Shown piece by piece: positions 35,185 to 47,583 of a stretch of 64,000 bases of DNA. Positions within the stretch are counted from its first letter, which is position 1; the number at the start of each line of letters is the position of its first letter. This DNA is from Elymus sibiricus (taxonomy: Eukaryota > Streptophyta > Magnoliopsida > Poales > Poaceae), in the NCBI GenBank assembly GCA_039707655.1, contig CM077668.1:399431630-399495629 (forward strand). Direction: 5' to 3'. A model generated the notes under the pieces. It had not been told where the DNA came from. It searched no databases and saw only the letters and a program-made list of their open reading frames with translations. Position numbers and translations under genes: made by a program.

Positions 35185-38148
35185 CTATTTCGGGTGCGAG
35201 GGTAGCTGGCCGAGGTCGACTTGTGCAGCCCGGGCTCGTTTCAAAGAGCGAGCGGCGCGTTTATCGCTGCGGGCTGCCTCCTCGGACGCTTGAACCTCGG
35301 CTGCAAAAGCCGCGGTCTGTTCCTCTGTCTGGAATGAACGCTCGGTGTTACCATTGACTGTGATGACACCGTTGGGTCCCAGCATTTTGAGCTTAAGGTA
35401 GACGTAATGGGGGACTGCGTTGAAACTTGCAAAGGCCGTGCGTCCTAAGAGCGCACGGTATCCACTCCGGAAGGGTACGATGTCGAAGATTAACTCCTCG
35501 CTTCTGAAGTTCTCGGGCGAACCGAAGACTACCTCGAGGGTGACTGTCCCTGTACAGCGGGCTTCGATGCCCGGAATGACACCTTTAAAGGTGGTAGAGC
35601 TCGGCTTTATCTGAGATGAGTCAATGCCCATCTTCCGAACCGTGTCCTCGTAGATGAGGTTAAGACTGCTTCCCCCGTCCATTAGGACGCGTGTTAGATG
35701 ATAACCATCAACAATAGGGTCCAGAACGAGCGTCGCAGATCCGCCATGCCTGATGCTGGTCGGATGATCATGCTTGTCGAAGGTGATCGGGTAGGCCGAC
35801 CATGGGTTATACTTCGGGGCGACTGGCTCCAACGCGTATATGTCCCGAAGCACACGCTTTCTCTCCCGTTTAGGGATGTGGGTGACATAGATCATATTGA
35901 CCTCTGTTACCTCATTTGGAAATTTCTTTTGCCCTCCATTATTGGGCTGTCGAGGTTCATCCTCGTCGTCGCTGCGGTGTTGGGTTTTATTCTGACCCTC
36001 CGCCGCTATCTTGCCAGCTTGTTTGAAGACCCAGCAATTCCTATTGGTGTGTGTTGCTGGTTTTTCCTGAGTACTATGAATCCCACATGGGCGGTCCAGG
36101 AGCCTATCAAGCTGGCTAGGTCCGTCTTTGTTCCCCTTATAGGGTTTCCTTTTCTGCCCGGATTTAGGTCCGGTGAATCCAGCATTGACCGCGGCGTCTT
36201 CGGTGTCGCTTCCGCCGTTTTTATACCTGCGCTTATTTTTATTGCGCTTCGGTTTTCCATTGGCGTCGCGGGTTTCCGAGGTGCCTGTCTCGCCGTTATA
36301 AGTACTTCGGGCGAGCCAGCTGTCCTCTCCTGCGCAAAAGCGAGTCATCAGAGACAACAGGGCGGCCATAGTCCTCGGCTTATCCTGGCCGAGCTATCGG
36401 GCTAGCCATTCGCCCCGAATATTATTTTTGAAGGCGGCGATGGCCTCGGCATCGGAACAGTCTATAATCTGGTTCTTCTTGGTGAGGAACCTGTTCCAGA
36501 ATTTCCGGGCTGATTCGCCTAGCTGCTGGGTAACACGCCTGAGGTCATCAGCGTCCGGAGGTCGGACATACGTGCCCTGGAAGTTTGCCCGAAAAGCGTC
36601 TTCCAGGGCCTCCCAGCTGCCGATAGAGTGAGGGGGGAGACTATTGAGCCAGTGTCTCGCCGGCCCCTTTAACTTGAGTGGCAGATATTTGATGGCATGG
36701 AGATCATGTCCATTGGCCATATGTATATGTAAGAGGAAATCCTCGATCCAGACTGCTGGGTCTGTGGTACCGTCGTATGATTCTATGTTAATGGGTTTAA
36801 ACCCTTCCGGGAACTGATGTTCCATCACCCGGTCTGTAAAGCAGATTGGGTGAGCTAGACCTCGGGACCGAGGAGGATCTCGTCGGGTCTCGGGAGAGAG
36901 CCGTGAGTAGGCTTGATCTCGGGCACGGCCGTTCCTGTCCATCCAGGTGTCGTAGCCGTTGGGCCCAGCGGGGGCACGTCCCCTTGATCCGTAGATGGAC
37001 CGAGGGGGAGCCCTATTTTCTTCGATACGACGTCTAGCGTCGCGAATATCCAGGTAGTCCATGGGGTCTTTACCATGACGGCGTGGAGGTGGCCTTTCAC
37101 TGTGTTCTTCTCGTCCTGGCCTGTCCCGGCCTCTAGGGGGCCGATCGAGGTCGTCAGCGAGTTCTTCATCAAATTCTGGTAGGAGGCGCCTGCGTGGGTA
37201 AGACTTCGGCGCACTATGGCGTCGGTTCTCCATATCCTGCTCGGCAGAGAGCACTTCAACCCACTTGTCATTTAGCGCGTCGGTATTTTCCTGCAGCTGC
37301 TGCTGCTTGCGTTTTAAGCTCCGAGCCGTCGCAACGAGGCGTCGCCGGAAGCGTTCTTGTTCGAAGGGGTCCTCGGGGACGATGAAGTCCTCGGTACCGA
37401 GGTTGTCGTCCTCCTCGGACTCCGGCATGTAATTGTCGTCGGCCCCTTCGAAGAGGTCATCGGGATCAGAGTCCACAAGAGGTCGGTCTGGTGTGCCGTT
37501 TCGTACTGGGGAGGCTTGAATGTCCTCCTCAGGGTTACCGGCGTCGCCGTCCTCCTCATTGCCGTCATTGGATGTTGCGTCGTTGCCACTAGGTTCCCCA
37601 TTATTGCCCCTTCGGCGCCGTCGCCGGCGTCTGGGAGGGGATTTGGGGGTGTCCACCATATAGACATCATAGGTGGATGTGGCGGTCCACCTGCCCGTGT
37701 TGATCGAGGGCAAGGTGTTCTCGATGGGGCCGTCGGCGTCCTCCTCCATATCTGAGGGTTCGCCGTAGTCCAACACGTCGGTTAAATCATCGATCGTGGC
37801 GACTAGGTGGGTGGTGGGTGGGATGTAAATTTCCCTATCGTCGGATTTAAGTCCGATCTGATCGTAAACCGAAGTCTTGCCGTCCGAGATGGACATGCTT
37901 TGGATGCGGCAAAGCATCTCATCAAGGTGAGATAACTCTTCGGGATCCATGGATGCGCCGTAGGAAGGGCTGATTCGAAGCACATCCGGTATGTGACCAG
38001 GCGTGTCTTCGGAGCGAAGGGAGTCTGAACGTAATTCGGAGTTTTGATTCGAAATCATCTCTGGCGCCGCTTCGAGAGTGGGAGCAAGATCTTTCTCCGA
38101 ACTAGTGGTCGAGGGGAGATCAGCCAGTGGCGGCGTCGTTAGTCTCAA
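35185..38148 (-). pseudogene. Gag-protease of element T, one in-frame stop
   Basis: Gag core: FPEGFKPINIESYDGTTDPA then KLKGPARHWLNSLPPHSIGS and ALEDAFRANFQGTYVRP ... ARKFWNRFLTKKNQI, a typical retrotransposon gag. Upstream is a long acidic, Arg-rich linker with RRRRRRR. The frame stops at a TAG (about 36394-36396, ...GEWLAR-stop-LGQDKPRTMAALL) and goes on in the same frame through LMTRFCAGEDSWLARS. The protease follows with active site LMDGGSSLNLIY and ALLGRTAFASF. The open frame runs to about 35185. The intact frame apart from one stop suggests a fairly young or recently active copy. Confidence 0.8.
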
Positions 38149-38428
38149 AAGACGTCATGACAGAGTTCGGTTCCGGGGTCGAGCCTCCAGAGCCGGTCGA
38201 GCCTTCGATCGGGCCAGGCGTCCATCGCGACAGGACGAGTTCGCCGCGGGAATCGGCAGTGTACTCGAGGCCACCGAAGGTTATGACCCGTCCTGGCGTG
38301 TAGTTCTCGACGGAAGTCAAGTGTCCCGTCGAATCGGCGCAGAACATCATGCTGCCGAAGACGAAGAGCTGTCCGGGGACGTAGACGTCCCCACAGCCGT
38401 TGGTGTGATTGATCCGCAGGTGAGCCAT
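38120..38428 (-). CDS. N-terminal leader ORF of element T gag region
   Basis: Opens MAHLRINHTNGCGDVYVPGQ, 30 bp inside the primer site, and runs to a TGA. Its end overlaps the gag frame, which has no ATG until about 38064. Either the two were one ORF and a frameshift near 38150 separates them, or this is a short separate ORF. It is not recognised. Confidence 0.4.
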   Translation of the reverse strand: MAHLRINHTNGCGDVYVPGQLFVFGSMMFCADSTGHLTSVENYTPGRVITFGGLEYTADSRGELVLSRWTPGPIEGSTGSGGSTPEPNSVMTSFETNDAATG

Positions 38429-38456
38429 CGACCCTTCCGGTGATCGCGCAGCAAAA

Positions 38457-38475
38457 CTCTCAATGAAAGCACCAG
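38457..38475 (-). promoter_or_regulatory. Primer binding site of element T
   Basis: Minus strand reads CTGGTGCTTTCATTGAGAG directly after the LTR end ACACCGACA, the usual junction in this Triticeae family. Confidence 0.75.
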
Positions 38476-38967
38476 TGTCGGTGTAAAAACCGGCAGACCT
38501 CGGGGTAGGGGGTCCCAAGCAGCGGATCTAGGATCGATGGTAACAGAGACAATGGAGACGGTGTTTACCCAGGTTCGGGCCCTCTTGATGGAGGTAAAAC
38601 CCTACGTCCTGCTTTTGTTATATTGATGAAGATGTATCGAGTACAGAGTTGATCTACCTCGAGATCGTAATATGAGTCTAACTTCTAAGGCTGGGTAAGC
38701 AATGTTGCGTTGTTGTCCCCACTACGGGCTAAACCCTATGGCTTATATACACGCCAGGGAGGGTATCTAGGGTTAGAATGTCGGTATCTCGGAATAAGGC
38801 GGCTGGACAAATCTTGAAGTGTACTACAAGTCTTCGACAAAGACAGCATTGATCACGCCTCCCTCGTACTGCCTCCGGAATCCATCTTGGTCACGCACGG
38901 GGGTACACCGGTCCATCCGAGGAGACGGGTCGGCCCGGTCAGCACCCCCTAATCCAGGACACCGTCA
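38476..38967 (-). repeat. 5' LTR of element T (intact, 492 bp)
   Basis: Minus strand starts TGACGGTGTCCTGGATTAGG and ends GGTTTTTACACCGACA. A TATA-like word GTATATAAGCC in minus sense lies at about 38740-38752, which supports the orientation. Confidence 0.8.
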
Positions 38968-39601
38968 CTAGGTGACATTAGAGTTGGTTGATGTGTATCA
39001 TATGGTGTTATTTTAGTACGAACTCTAGGGCTGTTTTTGACACTTATAGGAATGGCTCAATAGATCGATCGGAAAGGATAACTTTGAGGTGGTTTCGTAC
39101 CCTACAAACAATTTCTATCTTATGTTCTCCGCTAATAGGAACTTGGGAGTGATTCTTTATCGCACGTTGAGGGATGGTTATATGATCCAATTATATTGGC
39201 ATTGTTGAGAGATTGCACTAGCGAAAGTATGAACCCTAGGCCTTGTTTCTAAGCATTGCAATACTGTTTATGCTCACTTTTGTTACTTGCTACCTTGCTG
39301 TTTTTTATTGTTCGCACTACAAAAACCTATATCTACTATCCATACTACACTTGTATCACCATCTCTTCGCCGAACTAGTGCACCTATGCAATTTACCATT
39401 GTAATGGGTGTGTTGGGGACACAAGAGACTCTTTGTTATTTGGTTGCAGGGTTGTTTGAGAGAGACCATCTTCAACCTACGCCTCCCACGGATTGATAAA
39501 CCTTAGGTCATCCACTTGAGGGAAAATTGCTACTTTCCTACAAAACTCTGCGCTTGGAGGCCCAACACGAGTCTACAAGAATAAGTTGTGTGTAGACATC
39601 A
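38968..39601 (+). mobile_element. C': 3' part of an LTR related to element C, plus orientation
   Basis: Nearly the reverse complement of 42864-43490: it contains GGTGACATTAGAGTTGGTTG and ends GTGTGTAGACATCA. Element T inserted in it (flank CTAGG), and the 5' part was lost with the left side of T. It is followed by the last 10 bp of LTR D with no primer site, so it was a solo LTR or a 3' LTR. Confidence 0.75.
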
Positions 39602-39611
39602 TTACCCTACA

Positions 39612-41184
39612 CGTATTTCTCACCGACATTACATTCATGTTCACACACTCATTCCGGTTGTCGGTGTTCATCCTTTTTCATTGTATATCCATGTTAGTTT
39701 TATTTTCATTTTTCTTCTTGTGTGTTTGAAAAACTTTCGAAAATCCAAAAAAAATAGTTGTAGTTTCTTTCTTGTTTAGTTAATTCATAGTAGTAAAAGA
39801 AAACCCAAAAAGATTTCTCGTTTCTTCTTTTACTTGTTGGGAGCTTTCCCGTGTAAAAAGTTTTTCTCGTTTTTTGTTTTTCCTTCGTTAATTTGCTTTC
39901 TTCATAAAAACTAAAAACTCCAAAAATATTTTAGTGTGTTTCTCTAAATTTCTGTTCTTTTCGTTAAGTCGTCGTAAGGAGAAAGACCACGATGAAAATG
40001 TTGAGTGGCTTTCATATGCTTGATTGTTGATCTAACAATGAGGCACTATTACTTTGTCTTCTCCTTGGAATAAATGTTTGCGGATTCCAGCTTAGTCCAC
40101 GGCACACTTGCACCATTCTTATTATTATCACATCATTCGGTCGTGCAAGTGAAAGGCGATAATGACGATATTTGATGAAGTGATTGCGGTGAAGAAAAGC
40201 TGGTATGAACTCTTCTTGTTTTTGTCTTTGTAAATATATTTAGCTCAGTATTCATGATTCAGCATTATTATGAGTAAACATATTTGTGATGACAATTAGA
40301 GATTATAGTTGCTAATGCCATGCTTAAATAGCTAGGAGTGGATAATGATTTATCTTGAGTGTCAACATGCACTAAAATGGTTGTGATGTAGTATGTTAGC
40401 ATGGTATCCTCCTCTGAGTAATTCGAGTGGCTTGACTTGGCACATGTTCATACATGTAGTTGAATCAAAACCAACATAGCCTCCATGATATTTATGTTCA
40501 GGGTGTTGATATCCTACTCATGCTCGTGTTCAATGTTAATTATTCGCAATGCATGTCTATGACCGTTTTCGCTCTCTATCTGGTCGCTTCTCAATCTATT
40601 TGCTAGCCTTCGCCTGTACTAAGCGGGAATACTGCTTGTGCATCCAAATCCTTAAACCAAAGTTATTCCAGATGAGTCCATTATATCTACCTATATGCGG
40701 TATTACTCTGCCGTTCCAAGTAAATTTGCAAGTGCCACCTCTAAATATTCAAACGAACATCTGTTTTGTGTGCCCGTACCGCTCATGGAGCGACAGGGGG
40801 CGGTCAGTATCTTCCATGCTAAGCGGGTTACTCTTAGATGAGTGTTTATTCACTTGTCATTGCACGAAAGAGGCTGGTAATCGGGATGCCCAGTCCTATG
40901 CTCAAATCGAAATCATATAATGCAAACAAACTCCCCCGAAAAGTTCTTGGTATGGAGGGCACCCGTGAATTCGCAAATTGGTTATGTTATTGCCATGAGT
41001 AAATGTGAGACCTAAGTGTTATCATTCATATGGTTAGTTCATAATCTTTGCTGAAAACTTGGATGCTAGTTAAGTATATATACAGACAACAAGAACAAAA
41101 GAGTTTGTAAAAAATTTTCTTTATCACTTTCAGTTTGTCAACTGAATTGCTTGAGGACAAGCAATTAGTTAAGCTTGGGGGAGT
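39612..41184 (+). other. 3' non-coding interior of element B
   Basis: It continues the text broken at 17367 (CGTATTTCTCACCGACATTA), is T- and A-rich with a repeated lysine-codon-like AAAATCC text, and ends with the polypurine tract AAGCTTGGGGGAG one base before the 3' LTR. The 123-codon ORF at 40549 has no recognisable motif. No polymerase is present. Confidence 0.7.
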
Positions 41185-42597
41185 TGATACGTCCCAAACG
41201 TATCTACTTTTCCAAACACTTTTGCTCTAGTTTTGGACTCTAATTTGCATGATTTGAATGGAACTAACCCGGACTGATGCTGTTTTCAGCAGAATTGCCA
41301 TGGTGTTGTTTTTGTGCAGAAATAAAAGTTCTCGGATGGACCTGAAAATTTACGGAGAATTATTTCAGAATATATAAAAAATACTGGCGCAAAGATCCAC
41401 TAGAGGGGGAGCCACCAGGCGCCACAAGCCTGGGGGGCGCGCCCACCCCCCAGGGCGCGCCTGGTAGGCTTGTGGGCCCCTGCCAGCTCCGTTTACCCTA
41501 ATTCCAGTGCTATAAGTACCTATTCATGGAGAAAAAAACCAGACAGAAAAGAATCATCGCGTTTTACGATACGAAGCTGTCGCCACCTCCTGTTCTTCAT
41601 CGGGAGGGCTGATCCGGAGTCCGTTCGGGGCTCCGAAGAGGGGGATTCAACACCCTCGTCATCATCAACCATCCTCCATCACCAATTTCATGATGATCAC
41701 CACCGTGTGTGAGTAATTTCTTCGTAGGCTTGCTGAACGGTGATGGGTTGGATCAGATTTACCATGTAATTGAGTCAATTTGTTAGGGCTTTGATCCCTA
41801 GTATCCACTATGTTCTGAGATTGATGTTGCTATGACTTTGCTATGCTTAATGCTTGCCACTAGGGCCCGAGAGCCATGATTTCAGATCTGAACCTTTATG
41901 TTTTCATGAATATATTTGAGTTCTTGATCCAATCTTGCAAGTTATATGCACCTGTTACGTGTCATGATCCGCATACCCCAAGGTGGCAATAATTGGGATT
42001 CTTTCCGGTGATTACCGTAGTTTGAGGACTTCATGTATTCACTATGTGCTAATGCTTTGTTCCGGTTCTCTATTAAAAGGAGGCCTTAATATCCCTTAGT
42101 TTCCTTAAGGACCCCGCTACCACGGGAGGGTAGGAAAAAAGATGTCATGCAAGTTCTTACTATAAGCACGTATGACTATATACGGAATACATGCCTACAT
42201 TACATTGATGAATTGGAGCTATTGTGTATCGCCCTAGGTTGTGACTGTTACATGATGAATGTCATCCAACATAATTATCCATCACCTATCCAATGGCTAC
42301 GCTTTTCGCATATTGAACTTTGCTAAGTTACTTTCGTTGCTGCTGCTGTTACAATCACTACAAAACTGCTACTGTTACTGTTACTATTGCTACTATTACA
42401 ACTGCTCTTGAAACTATCATACTACTGTGCTACTAAACACTTTGCTGCAGATATTTAGTTCTCCAAGTGTGGTTGAATTGACAACTCAACTGCTAATACT
42501 CACAAATATTCTTTGGCTCCCCTTGCGTCGAATCAAAAATCTGGGGGAAATACTACCCGCGAAAGCTGTTGCGATCCCCTATACTTGTGGGTTATCA
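41185..42597 (+). repeat. 3' LTR of element B
   Basis: 1413 bp, same ends as 12144-13553 and followed by GTCGT. The hairpin is at 41422-41475. Confidence 0.9.
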
Positions 42598-42602
42598 GTC
42601 GT

Positions 42603-42863
42603 GGGGTAACTAACCATAATCTCAAAAACTTCCACACACCCAGACGATCGGGGTGACCCTTAGCCGAGGCTAAGATAGTGGTCGGAGTATGGGAGAAAAT
42701 TGTTGCGGTTGTTCATGGACCACGGTCATGGAGAGGCTTACATAGGCGGGAAGACGAAAAGGTGGAGAAGTCAAATCGTCGAAGGAGAAAATCACCTTAT
42801 CTAGCACAATACGATGAACGAAGTTACTCAGTTAGGACTCTCTTTATCTAGCCAAATGTTACT
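42603..42863. other. Host DNA between elements B and C
   Basis: 261 bp of the sequence into which B and C inserted. It continues leftward at 12143 and rightward at 51443. It ends in the TTACT duplication of C. Confidence 0.6.
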
Positions 42864-44545
42864 TGATGTCTACTACACAACTTATTCTTGTAGACTCGTG
42901 TTGGGCCTCCAAGCGCAGAGTTTTGTAGGACAGTAGCAATTTTCCCTCAAGTGGATGGCCTAAGGTTTATCAATCCGTGGGAGGCATAGGATGAAGGTGG
43001 TCTCTCTCAAACAACCCTGCAACCAAATAACAAAGAGTCTCTTGTGTCCCCAACACACCCAATACAATGGTAAATTGTATAGGTGCACTAGTTCGGCGAA
43101 GAGATGGTGATACAAGTGTAGTATGGATAGTAGAAATAGGTTTTTATAATCTAAAAAATAAAAAACAGCAAGGTAGCAAGTAACAAAAGTGAGCACCAAC
43201 GGTATTGCAATGCTTAGAAACAAGGCCTAGGGTTCATACTTTCACTAGTGCAATCTCTCAACAATGGTAACATAATTGGATCATATAACAATCCCTCAAC
43301 GTGCGATAAAGAATCACTCCAAAGTTCCTATTAGCGGAGAACATAAGATAGAAATTGTTGTAGGGTACGAAACCACCTCAAAGTTATTCTTTCCGATCAA
43401 TCTATTGAGCTATTCCTATAAGTGTCACAAATAGCCCTAGGGTTCGTACTAAAATAACACCATATGATACGCATCAACCAACTCTAATGTCACCTAGATA
43501 CTCCAATGTCACCACAAGTATCCGTGAGTTGATTATTGGATATGCATCAAACAACTTCAGATCATAATATTCAATTCACACAAAGAACTTCAAGGAGCAC
43601 CCCAAAGTTTCTATCGAAGAAAAGATAATGAAAACGTGCATCAACCCATATGCATAGATTACCCCAATGTCACCGTGGGAATCCGCGAGTTCAGTGCCAA
43701 AACATATATCAAGTGAATCAATATAATACCCCATTGTCACCACGGGTATTCATATGCAAGACATACATCAAGTGTTCTCAAATCTGAAATATTCAATCCG
43801 ACAATAACGAAACCTCAAAGGGAAAAGATTAGATTCATCACAACAAGGATAGAGAGGGAAGAAACACCATATGATCCAACTATATTAACAAAGCTCGCGG
43901 TACAACAAGATCGTGCCAAATCAAGAACGCTTGAGAGAGAGAGAGAGATAAAACACATAGCTACTGGTACAAACCCTCAGCCCCGAGGGTGAACTACTCC
44001 CTCCTCGTCATGGAGACCGCCGGGATGATGAAGATGGCCTCCGGTGATGATTCCCCCCTCCGGCAGGGTGCCGGAAAAGGGCTGTAGATTAGATCATGGA
44101 GGTACAGAGGCTAGCGGCGGCGTAAAAACTCATCTAGTTTAACTTTCGGGGGTTTCTGAATATATATGATTTTTCAGCATTGGAATCACGCAAAGAGGTG
44201 CCACAGGGGGCCCACGAGGCACCAGGGCGCGCCTGGGGGGCAGGCGCGCCTAGGTGGCTCGTGGGGCCCCTGTGGCTCTTCTGCTGCTCCTCCGAAGCTT
44301 CCTGGGTCTGTTCCCTTCCAGAAAAAATCGTCAAAAAGTTTCGCTGCATTTGGACTTGATTTGATATGGATTTTTTGGAAAAGCAAAAACAAACAGAAAA
44401 CAGCAACTGGCACTGGGCACTAGGTCAATATGTTAGTCCATAAAAATCATATAAAATCCATATAAAAGTGCACCAAAATCATACAAAACTATAATAAACA
44501 TGGCATGAATACTTCATAAATTATAGATACGTTGGAGACGTATCA
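42864..44545 (-). repeat. 3' LTR of element C
   Basis: 1682 bp. Carries a 19-bp inverted repeat with one mismatch (44200-44218 and 44258-44276) around a GGCGCGCC-type core. The partner is very similar along its length, with scattered substitutions and a short indel. Confidence 0.9.
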
Positions 44546-47500
44546 GCATCCCCAAGCTTAATTCCGGCTCGTCCTCGAGTAGGTAAATGATAAAAGAAAT
44601 AATTTATGAAGTGTGAATGCTAGCATAGTGCATAAGTTTGATCAATGATAATTTCAATCACTTTTCCTAGCATCATAACAGCAACTCTTTCTCATAAAAC
44701 TCATCATGATAAAGTAGCAATCAATTCACATGTTATGGTTCAAACAATGCAATCTCTTGAAACTTAACAACCTATGTTCTTAGTCACCAAACAATTGCAA
44801 TTCAACTTAATCTCAACAAAGTCTAAGTAAGAGCTCCACATACTCAATTATCATATAGTCTTCTATGATTGCTAGTACTCAAAGCATATTTTTAGAACAA
44901 ATGGCATCCATCGAACACAGAGAAAGATAGGGGCTTAATGTTTCGCCTTCCAACTCATTTATCATAGAGATAATTGCCAACAATAATAATTCATGATCAA
45001 ATATATTTGACTGGCCATATGTGCCTGGATCTTTCCCCACCACATGATGCTTGCCAACTAGAGAATAATTAAGGTTGAAATGAGAATGAATACTTATTGA
45101 CTCTTGCATAAAGGTAAATACATAAAAGTAAAAGATAGGCCCTTCGCAGAGGGAAACAGAGGTTGTCATGCGCTTTTTATTTTTGGACGCACAAGTCCTT
45201 AATGCAAAGGAACGTCACGTTATATTGCCCCTTGTGATAGCAACCTTTATTATGCAGTCCGTCGCTTTTATTTCTTTACCATCACAAGATCGTACAACGC
45301 TTATTTTCCCTTACAATAAAAGATCATACATATTTTAGGAGCAATTTGTATTGCTTTTTGCACCGATGACAACTTACTTGAAGGATCTTATTCAATCCAT
45401 AGGTAGGTATGGTGGACACTAATGGCAAGAAACTGGGTTTAAGGGTTTTTGGATGCACAAGTAGTATCTCTACTTAGTACGAATTTTTGGCTAGCAAAAG
45501 ATCCTAAGCAAGCACCACATGTTGGAGGATCCATAACAATATAACTTCTATGCAAATATACCCAAACATAACTCATTACGTTGTCTTCCTTGTCCAACTT
45601 CAACTAATTTGCTCAAGTTTGAAAATAATTAATGGGTATTCACAATCATAAAAGATGTCCAAGATAATATATTTATATGTGAAAGTTCTCTTTCTTATAC
45701 TAATCATTCATGAATTGCTTGTATGACCAATATTGTGATTGTCAAGCTTCAATAGATTTCACTTTCTAGCGCAAATGTGAAACTACTACTAGACATGATA
45801 CAAGAATATGAAGCACATATAATTTCAACTTTATGATATTCAATTCTTTCACAATTTACTCATAGGATATAAGTGAAGCACAAAATTAAATGACAAACTA
45901 CTCCAAAAAGATATAAGTGAAGATCAAATGAGTAGTTAAGTAAATAGGTAGCTATGTGAGGACTCTCTCTCATTTAAAAATTTCAGATCTTATTATTTTA
46001 TTCAAATAACAAGAAAAGCAAAATAAAATGACATTCCAAGAATAGCACATATCATGTGAAGAAGCAAAAACTTAGGCTCAACCAAAACTGACCGATAATT
46101 GTTGATGAAGAAAGGTGGGATGCCTACCGGGGCATCCCCAAGCTTAAATGCTTGAGACTTCTTGAAATATTAATTTGGAATGCCTTGGTCATCCCCAAGC
46201 TTGAGCTCTTGTGTCTCCTTAATTCCTCTCATATCATGGCATCTCCTAAATCTTAAAAAACTTCATCCACACAAAACTCAACAAGAACTCGTGAGATAAG
46301 TTAGTATAAATCAACTCAAAACCTTAACATTCTCTACTGTAGAAAATCACAAAAATTATAATTAAAAATTTCCTACTAAATGCCTCTACATATTTAATAC
46401 TCCTATCCACAAATAGAAACATTAAACAAGCAAACATATGCAAACAATGCAACCATAACAGCAATCTGCCAAAACAGAACAGTCTGTAAAAGGGGAATAA
46501 GAATCCATACTTCCCTAACTCCAAAAATTCTGAAAAATTACCAAGTGACAGATAACTCATGAATTCTTACTGTGTAAAAAGTTCAGATTTTTATCATGTT
46601 CTGACTATTCAGGAATATTCTGGACATAACAGAAAACTTTCTGTTTTCAAACAGCAACATATAAACTTGCAAACTGAGCATGGTAAAGGCTATAATTGGC
46701 ATTTTATTGGACTAAAAGACACAAAACATGATTATTGATAGCATCAAGAAAATATCCACAAAATAAAATGACGCTCCAAGCAAAACTCATATTATGTGAT
46801 GAATAAAAATATAGCTCCGAGTGAGGTTACCGATAGTGTTGAAGACGAAAGAGGGGATGCCTTCCGGGGCATCCCCAAGCTTAGACGCTTGAGTCTTCCT
46901 TGAGTATTACCTTGGGGTGACTTGGGCATTCCCAATCTTAGGGTCTTGCCACTCCTTATTCTTCTCATATCGATATCTCACCCAAAACTTGAAAACTTCA
47001 ATCACACAAAACTTAACGGAACTTGTGAGATAGGTTAGTATGATAAAAATAAATCATCCACTTACGTACTATCAAGACAAGATTCATAATTGTTCTCACA
47101 TAATTCCTACTGTATTCTATCATTTCCATAATTCATATTACTCAATATAAGCTATGGAAACAATAAAACAAGCAAACTATGCACCGAAAACAGAATCTGT
47201 CAAAAACAGAACAGTGTGTAGTGAGCGATTTAAAAACCATACTTATATAGCTCCAAAAATTCTGAAAAATTAGGAACACTTAACACATTTGTAACTCAAT
47301 ACTGTGTAAAAATTTCAGAATTTTATCACGCTCCAGTACAGAATAGAAATTCCAGCACTGGACGCAAAAGTTTCTGTTTTTGCACAGAATCAAATCAACA
47401 AGCATCCACACTATCCCAAAGGCTTTACTTGGCACATTATTGAAAGAAAACATATAAAACATGATTACCACAGTATCTTAATCATGTGGACACACAAAAA

Positions 47501-47583
47501 CAGAAGGTATAAGTATTGGGTTGTCTCCCAACAAGCACTCTTCTTTAATGCCTTTTAGCTAGGCATGATGATTTCAATGATTC
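44546..47583 (-). other. Non-coding 3' interior of element C
   Basis: About 3 kb of AT-rich DNA between the long ORF and the 3' LTR. It contains two related blocks, about 46080-46660 and 46800-47400: each has a GGATGCC ... CCGGGGCATCCCCAAGCTT start and then similar text (TTCAGATTTTTATCA, CTCCAAAAATTCTGAAAAATT). This is an internal duplication. Confidence 0.65.

Larger units (their letters stand above)
26619..38967 (-). mobile_element. Element T: Tat-like gypsy retrotransposon with antisense gene
   Basis: Minus-strand order: LTR 38476-38967, primer site, gag, protease, a region without polymerase, the 3' end of a plus-strand (antisense) gene, a GTTCGGGGGCTAC purine tract at about 26687-26700, then a 68-bp stub of the other LTR (26619-26686). 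Antisense ORFs between pol and the 3' LTR are a known trait of the Tat/Retand branch of Ty3-gypsy, so I infer that lineage. Reverse transcriptase, RNase H and integrase are absent, so it is non-autonomous. The right flank CTAGG (38968-38972) would be the target duplication; its partner was lost with the left end. Confidence 0.75.
17368..39611 (+). mobile_element. Element D: BARE/Angela-like copia LTR, interrupted
   Basis: The head TGTAGGAGATATGCCCTAGA (17368 onward) resembles the BARE/Angela/WIS LTR start. LTR-like text runs to 18886, broken by the plastid insert. The last ten bases TTACCCTACA (39602-39611) close it. A perfect duplication CGTAT flanks both ends (17363-17367 and 39612-39616), and joining across it restores element B (GGGGGAGTA CGTAT TTCTCACC). 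No copia coding region is seen, so it was either a solo LTR or an element that lost its interior. Elements A1, A2, T, A3 and C' lie within it. Confidence 0.8.
12144..42597 (+). mobile_element. Element B: Athila-like gypsy retrotransposon, with nested insertions
   Basis: Two LTRs (12144-13553 and 41185-42597) start TGATACGTCCC and end GGGTTATCA, with a perfect 5-bp duplication GTCGT outside (12139-12143 and 42598-42602). A primer site follows the first LTR, and a polypurine tract AAGCTTGGGGGAG (41171-41183) precedes the second. The own interior is 13554-17367 plus 39612-41184; everything between is nested insertion (element D and its contents). It has gag and protease remnants but no reverse transcriptase or integrase, so it was non-autonomous or deleted before D inserted. 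The Athila-like assignment rests on the gag/protease type and the long non-coding 3' interior. Confidence 0.9.

Noticed and set aside
35698..36405. 235-codon plus-strand ORF
   Set aside because: Shadow of the minus-strand gag-protease frame of element T.
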